From: Paenibacillus polymyxa
Lineage (GTDB): Bacteria; Bacillota; Bacilli; Paenibacillales; Paenibacillaceae
Direction of reading: 5' to 3'
DNA: 64,000 nucleotides
Assembly (NCBI RefSeq): GCF_001719045.1
Contig: NZ_CP015423.1
Coordinates: forward strand, 5,630,001 to 5,694,000
Shown: piece after piece, positions 59,608-64,000 of the stretch
Layout of the letters: every line of letters starts with the position of its first letter
Position numbering within the stretch: the first letter of the stretch is position 1
Position numbers and translations under genes: made by a program
The notes under the pieces: model-generated
Database searches by the model: none
Seen by the model: only the letters and a program-made list of their open reading frames with translations
What the model was told of the DNA's origin: nothing

Positions 59608-61089
59608 ATGAACACATATAATAACAATACGAAGCAAGCTGAGGAAGCATTGAAACAGGCAGAAGCGAAAATGAACAAGCGGTACCGATTAGGTTATCAT
59701 ATTATGGCACCAGCAAACTGGATTAACGACCCAAATGGATTAATTCAATTTAAAGGTGAATATCACGCCTTCTATCAGCATCATCCTTATGATGAGAACT
59801 GGGGTCCAATGCATTGGGGTCACGTGAAGAGTAAAGACCTTGTACATTGGGAGCATTGTCCGATTGCATTAGTACCTGGAGATGCGTGTGATCTTGATGG
59901 CTGCTTCTCAGGAAGCGCAGTAGATAATAACGGCGAACTGACATTGATCTATACTGGCCATCACTATATTGATCAACCAAACAATATCTTTTTCCAAAAT
60001 CAAAATGTGGCAGTAAGCACAGATGGTATTCATTTTACAAAAATAAGGCAGAATCCCGTAATCGCTGAACCTCCGATAGATAGCTCCCAGCATTTCCGTG
60101 ATCCGAAGGTATGGAAGCATGAGGATACATGGTACATGATCCTAGGTAACAGCACGAAAGAAGATCTGCCGCGTGTTATTCTATATACATCTCCTGACCT
60201 TAGAACTTGGACCTATCATGGTGTGCTTCTGCAGGGAGATAAGAATATGGGCTTCATGTGGGAGTGCCCTGATTTCTTTGAACTGAACGGTAAGCATATA
60301 TTTATGTTCTCCCCACAAGGTATTGATGCGCAGGGAGATAAGTACAATAACTTGTTCCAGACGGGATATTATGTTGGCGATTATAATTATGATAGTAATG
60401 AATATAAGCATGGAGAGTTCATCGAGTTGGATAATGGTCATGACTTCTATGCGGTTCAAACTTTTCTAGATGATCAAGGTCGCCGCATTGCGATTGGTTG
60501 GATGGATATGTGGGAATCGGATATGCCGACGAAAGCAGACGGCTGGTGTGGAGCAATGACGATCCCGCGTTTAGTTACGTTGGGTGACAATAATAAAGTA
60601 CTGATGAATCCAGTAGAAGAAATGAAGTTGCTTCGTCAAAGTAAACATATTTTGTGTCAATATGGCGCCATTTCTGGAAGTTACTTCAAGGAAGTTGAAG
60701 CCGACCTGCTTGAACTTAAGGTAGTGTTCGACCTCACGAAGTCAAGTGCAGACATGGTAGGCTTGAAGTTTCGTGGAACAGGTCGAGAAGAAACGGTTAT
60801 CACATATTCTATTCCGGAGCAGAAACTTATGCTTAATTGTTCTAAATCAGGTAAGAAGACAGATGGAGTACGTCAAACAGCCTTCAATGCTGGGGGGCAG
60901 CTGACATTGCATGTATATCTGGATCGCTCATCCATTGAAATGTTTGCGAATGAAGGACAAGCTACGATGACAAGTCGCATCTATCCGAGTGAGAAATTGC
61001 TAGGCATAGAAATCATAACGGAGGGTGGAGAGGCTCTAGTAAATGAATTGACCTATTGGAAATTGAAAGATGTATGGCAAGCTGAATAA
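59608..61089 (+). CDS. GH32 sucrose hydrolase (invertase)
   Basis: 493-residue intracellular GH32 enzyme (no signal peptide). The catalytic nucleophile Asp41 is in NWINDPNGL, the transition-state stabiliser in FRDPKVW and the acid/base Glu219 in WECPDFF, followed by the C-terminal beta-sandwich. It cleaves sucrose to glucose and fructose, or sucrose-6-phosphate in PTS systems; the CscB-type permease beside it argues for free sucrose. AGGAGGAAG precedes the ATG and the gap to the permease is 11 bases. There is no fructokinase gene in the cassette, which ends at a terminator 80 bases later. Confidence 0.94.
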   Translation: MNTYNNNTKQAEEALKQAEAKMNKRYRLGYHIMAPANWINDPNGLIQFKGEYHAFYQHHPYDENWGPMHWGHVKSKDLVHWEHCPIALVPGDACDLDGCFSGSAVDNNGELTLIYTGHHYIDQPNNIFFQNQNVAVSTDGIHFTKIRQNPVIAEPPIDSSQHFRDPKVWKHEDTWYMILGNSTKEDLPRVILYTSPDLRTWTYHGVLLQGDKNMGFMWECPDFFELNGKHIFMFSPQGIDAQGDKYNNLFQTGYYVGDYNYDSNEYKHGEFIELDNGHDFYAVQTFLDDQGRRIAIGWMDMWESDMPTKADGWCGAMTIPRLVTLGDNNKVLMNPVEEMKLLRQSKHILCQYGAISGSYFKEVEADLLELKVVFDLTKSSADMVGLKFRGTGREETVITYSIPEQKLMLNCSKSGKKTDGVRQTAFNAGGQLTLHVYLDRSSIEMFANEGQATMTSRIYPSEKLLGIEIITEGGEALVNELTYWKLKDVWQAE

Positions 61090-61170
61090 CTCGATGAAAA
61101 GATTGCAGTTCATATTTGCAAAAGAAAAGTAAGATTTTATCTCGCTAAATTACTTAAGATAATCGGATTA

Positions 61171-61208
61171 AAAACGACACTGCAGAAAATATGTAGTGTC
61201 GTTTTTTT
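61171..61208 (+). terminator. Terminator of the sucrose operon
   Basis: AACGACACT pairs exactly with AGTGTCGTT around a 13-base loop and is followed by seven Ts in total. Confidence 0.9.
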
Positions 61209-61316
61209 AAGGCGATGGAATTAATATTTTTTAAAGGCAAATGAGTGGATATTTAGTCTTGAATGAAGGAGCATAAAATTGTAAAAATCAGAGGTGAATA
61301 ATAAAATAAACATGAG

Positions 61317-61356
61317 CACCTTAGTCACCCTTTATCAAAATAGGGTGACTAAGGTG
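61317..61356. repeat. Perfect 15-bp hairpin
   Basis: CACCTTAGTCACCCT at 61317-61331 and its exact reverse complement at 61342-61356, loop of 10 bases. No T tract follows, so it is not a classical terminator. It lies in a gene-free stretch. Confidence 0.7.
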
Positions 61357-61437
61357 TCAAATAAAGTTGTGAGTTCTGAAGCAAGGGCGTTCATGGATTA
61401 ATGAGCGTCCTTTTTCCGTTCCTGGTTGCAACCTAGG

Positions 61438-61455
61438 CTTGGTTTAAACCAAGCT
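61438..61455. repeat. 18-bp perfect palindrome without loop
   Basis: GCTTGGTTTAAACCAAGC is its own reverse complement. It lies 80 bases after the 15-bp hairpin. The following 100 bases (61456-61570) look like a broken coding piece that I cannot assign. Confidence 0.6.
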
Positions 61456-61891
61456 TGGATTAAGGGAGGGTTCCAGATAGGAAAGAAATCTCACCGTCTG
61501 CAGGAGCATCGGACGTGTTGCAGCTGCCGCGGCCAGACCAAGAGCTTGGTTCCTTTGCCGGAAAGAACAAGGACTTGTGAACAATTGTAGATACATTTAG
61601 TTTACAAAATAAAGAAGGACGATTAGATAAAATTAAATAAAAGTTGCCATTTTCGAGTGATTTAATATATTTTTGTGCAAATGTAAAATCAACAAGCTCA
61701 TTTATCTAAAAATATGTGAAATGAAGTAAAAAAAGATTGACAAATGCACGCTATTGGATTATTTTGGTTCATAAGAAATGCATTTTTCAGGTACACTAAG
61801 CAGTTATTTGCACGCATTCCAATTTAGTTGCCAAGCTAGTTGAATCACTTCTATTAAGATCCTAAATAACCTAAAAGGAGGGTGAGTAACA
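61456..61891. other. Gene-free stretch before the GH32 pseudogene
   Basis: Holds a 30-40 codon broken frame at 61470-61570 with many Arg/Cys codons in one reading, not assignable, and an AT-rich upstream region. AAAGGAGGGTGAGTAAC at 61875-61891 is a strong ribosome site for the dead GH32 gene. Confidence 0.4.
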
Positions 61892-62666
61892 TTAAAGAAA
61901 TACATTTATCTGGTGAGATGAGTAGCAGAAAAGGACCAGTGAATATTTTTTATAAAAATATATACAGCCCCAATTACACTATTCCCCTAAGGAAAATTGG
62001 ATGAATGATCCCAACGGCATGGTTTACCATGAAGGAGAGTACCATCTGTTCTACCAACATACCCCTTATGATACACAGCCAAGGTAACCCTGTTTTGTTC
62101 CCAACGAAAATGCTAGACTTTCGTGATCCGAAGGTGTTTTGGTATGACGAATCGTCAATGTGGGTAAGGGTTCTCGCCGTAAGAGACCATGTAAAATTTT
62201 ATACGTATTCCAATCTTAAGGCATGGTTTTTTGCAAGCGATTTCAGCTCTGATATTCCGGGTATCCATCGAGGATATTTTTGAATGTTCTGAGGCATTTA
62301 AAATCCAAGTGGATGAAGATCCCAATATCACTAAGTGGATTCTTATGCTAAGTGTCGGGGATAGAAATGGTGTGAATCCAAACGATTCAGAACCACCGGC
62401 AGGCGGCCGTGACCTGGGATGGCATTCCGAACGAGGACGTACGAAAGATTTGGGTCGGCTGGATGAACAATTGGCGTTATGCTTCCACTCTTCCTTCAGA
62501 AGAATGGCGTGGTCACATGTCAATCCCCCGAGAGATACAGCTTAGGACGTATTCGGAGGGAATTTGCTTAATCCAAACACCCATAAGTGAATTAAGTCAG
62601 CTAAGAGCTGTTCCCGTTGATTCGAAAGGCTGTGCTACAGAACCTGAACGGCTATGTCAGCTCTAG
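61892..62666 (+). pseudogene. Dead GH32 fructan hydrolase gene
   Basis: After a strong ribosome site, broken frames carry a GH32 enzyme: [20 protein letters not shown] with the nucleophile Asp, [14 protein letters not shown], then a jump to MLDFRDPKVFWYDESS, another to ISALIFRVSIEDIFECSEAFK (ECS where ECP is usual), WILMLSVGDRNG, and the later VGWMNNWRYASTLPSEEWRGHMS. Several deletions and at least two frameshifts. It resembled an exo-levanase/inulinase (SacC type). An intact GH32 relative begins 100 bases downstream. Confidence 0.85.
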
Positions 62667-62773
62667 TGTCATACTGGATCACATTGTTGATTATATTGTG
62701 CTGCCAGGACTCGTCCAGTTAAGCTCGAGTTGCTGACCGCTACTTTCAATTCCATTAGAAAAGAGGGTAAGGA

Positions 62774-64000
62774 ATGAAAGATAAATCTAAATTCGCAATA
62801 TGTCTTCTGATGGCAACGGGGTTAGCTCTGACTTCAATGGGCGTTTTTACATCTAGTCCGGCTACGGGTTGGGCTGTGTTCGCTGATCAGGAAGCAAGTA
62901 AACAGGCAAAGGAGGAGCTTTCTATTTTTGAAAACGCTACCAAATTAAACACCAATTTGACAGGCTGGCAAGTGAAAGGGAAAGGGTTATTAGAGTATAC
63001 TTCAGAAGGAATCTTGCTGACTTCGCAGCCTAAAGAAAATGTAACGGCCATCTCCGAGACGGTGTCCGATGATTTTATCTATGAAGCTGATGTCATGATC
63101 AGGGATACGAAGGCAGTCGCAACGTTGTTGTTCCGTTCTAATGAGGATGGCTTTAGCTCGTACAAACTCCAAATCATTCCGGATACAGGTCTGATTCGGT
63201 TAAGAGATGCAAGGAATGGAGATGGGAAATTAAAGGAGGAGCGTAAAGTTTCTGTTGAAGCGGGTCAGATTTATCATCTCAAAGTGAAGGCAGTGGGTTC
63301 CTCGCTAAAAGTATATTGGGGCAATCAATATAAACCTTTGATTGATGTTCAGGACATTACGTATCGAAGCGGAAAGCTGGGACTTCATGTATGGGATGGA
63401 TCCGCCTTGTTTTCGAACATCGTGGTGAGCGATCTGAAGGGTAATTTGGGTACAGTGGTTGCAAGTAAGGGAAAATGGCAGCCTGATATCAGCGGCAAAA
63501 GAGGGACGATAGCACATGAGAGCAAGGCACAGCAAATCTATAACAAACAGGCGGCTGATATTGTGTATGAAGGGAATATTACCCTTCTTCCTGATTCTGT
63601 TGCGGCTCTCGCATTTCGTTCCTCCGCCGATGGAGCTGATGGATATGAAGCTACTCTTACGAAGGAAGGAGATCAGGTCCGTGTAAGTTTGACGAATACG
63701 AAAGGAACAGTAATTGCAAGTTCACTGCGTACTTATCCGAGTCAGATGGGAGCCAAACATCATGTGGAGATCAAGGCAAAGGGAAATCGAATTCAGGTCT
63801 TCCTGGACGGATACACTACGGCCGCGATTGACGTGAAAGATTCAACCTACACGAATGGAAATACCGGAATCGTCGTCAAACAGGGGACGGCTTACTTCCA
63901 GGATACTTATGTGACGGAATTGAGCCAATATTATAACGAAATATATCGTCCTCAGTATCACTACACGCCAATACGTGGTTCAGCAAGTGATCCGAATGGA
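62774..64000 (+). CDS. Secreted multidomain GH32 enzyme (levanase-like), 5' part
   Basis: At least 409 codons, open at the window end. Residues 1-38 are a signal peptide (MKDKSKFAICLLMATGLALT; cleavage probably after AVFA). Two similar beta-sandwich domains follow, about residues 45-215 and 225-385, each with a LamG/3-keto-disaccharide-hydrolase look (TLLFRSNEDGFSSYKLQIIP; ALAFRSSADGADGYEATL; GKLGLHVWDGSALFSNIVV). Then the GH32 domain begins with YRPQYHYTPIRGSASDPNG, the nucleophile region with SDPNG in place of the more common NDPNG. The enzyme should act on levan or inulin outside the cell, feeding the sucrose/fructose genes upstream. AGGGTAAGG precedes the ATG. Beyond base 64000 nothing can be said. 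Confidence 0.88.
   Translation, partial: MKDKSKFAICLLMATGLALTSMGVFTSSPATGWAVFADQEASKQAKEELSIFENATKLNTNLTGWQVKGKGLLEYTSEGILLTSQPKENVTAISETVSDDFIYEADVMIRDTKAVATLLFRSNEDGFSSYKLQIIPDTGLIRLRDARNGDGKLKEERKVSVEAGQIYHLKVKAVGSSLKVYWGNQYKPLIDVQDITYRSGKLGLHVWDGSALFSNIVVSDLKGNLGTVVASKGKWQPDISGKRGTIAHESKAQQIYNKQAADIVYEGNITLLPDSVAALAFRSSADGADGYEATLTKEGDQVRVSLTNTKGTVIASSLRTYPSQMGAKHHVEIKAKGNRIQVFLDGYTTAAIDVKDSTYTNGNTGIVVKQGTAYFQDTYVTELSQYYNEIYRPQYHYTPIRGSASDPNG

Noticed and set aside
61432..61460. Cloning-vector polylinker
   Set aside because: The palindrome contains several restriction-site-like hexamers, but flanking sequence is ordinary Paenibacillus-like DNA with no vector genes, so a natural palindrome is likelier.

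Overview
The window looks like a chromosomal segment of a Paenibacillus of the polymyxa/terrae/peoriae group. Three things point there: a large lipopeptide synthetase that selects 2,4-diaminobutyrate (Dab), yesM/yesN/lplABC-type sugar systems, and many secreted carbohydrate-active enzymes. No rRNA, tRNA or CRISPR array was seen. The assignment is by inference from gene families; no database was searched.

Region 1 (1-17.0 kb) is the 3' two thirds or less of one giant nonribosomal peptide synthetase gene, entering the window inside an adenylation domain. Read from the specificity pockets, its modules are Ser - Dab - D-Dab (with epimerase) - Ile-like - Glu, followed by a lone C-terminal condensation domain with no A, PCP or thioesterase. 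That order and stereochemistry match residues 6-10 of the tridecaptin lipopeptides, in an Ile9 version. The last condensation domain implies that chain growth passes in trans to a second synthetase starting with an A domain; it is not downstream here.

Region 2 (17.3-27.1 kb) is small and mosaic: an EamA permease remnant, a dihydrodipicolinate-synthase-family gene, a YczE-type membrane protein divergent from a MarR regulator and paiA around a 19-bp inverted repeat, a guanidine-I riboswitch with ykkC-ykkD, a PucR-type regulator broken by one in-frame TGA, an eroded IS110 transposase, a bacterial royal-jelly/yellow-family protein, and an rsbQ-PAS pair. Region 3 (27.1-34.2 kb) is rich in debris: IS3 and IS1595-like remnants, a truncated germination permease and a frameshifted P-loop kinase surround an intact GH26 mannanase, which lies between two identical 43-bp IS-end copies. 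A LysR gene diverges from an epoxide hydrolase.

Region 4 (34.5-49.6 kb) is glycan-related: a large secreted GH13 alpha-amylase behind a LacI-type operator, the stump of a second amylase, a KdpE fragment, then a YesM/YesN two-component system with two extracellular solute-binding proteins, LplB/LplC permeases and a decayed GH13 glucosidase. Region 5 (49.7-55.0 kb) pairs a TetR repressor with a divergent run of zinc alcohol dehydrogenase, Bcr/CflA exporter, double carboxymuconolactone-decarboxylase protein, cyclophilin-like lipoprotein (frameshifted in its signal peptide) and cupin, most likely a redox or electrophile response. Region 6 (55.0-64.0 kb) has several pseudogenes, then a sucrose cassette (LacI regulator, CscB-type permease, GH32 invertase) driven by a consensus promoter overlapped by operators, a dead GH32 gene, and the start of a multidomain secreted GH32 levanase-like enzyme running off the window.
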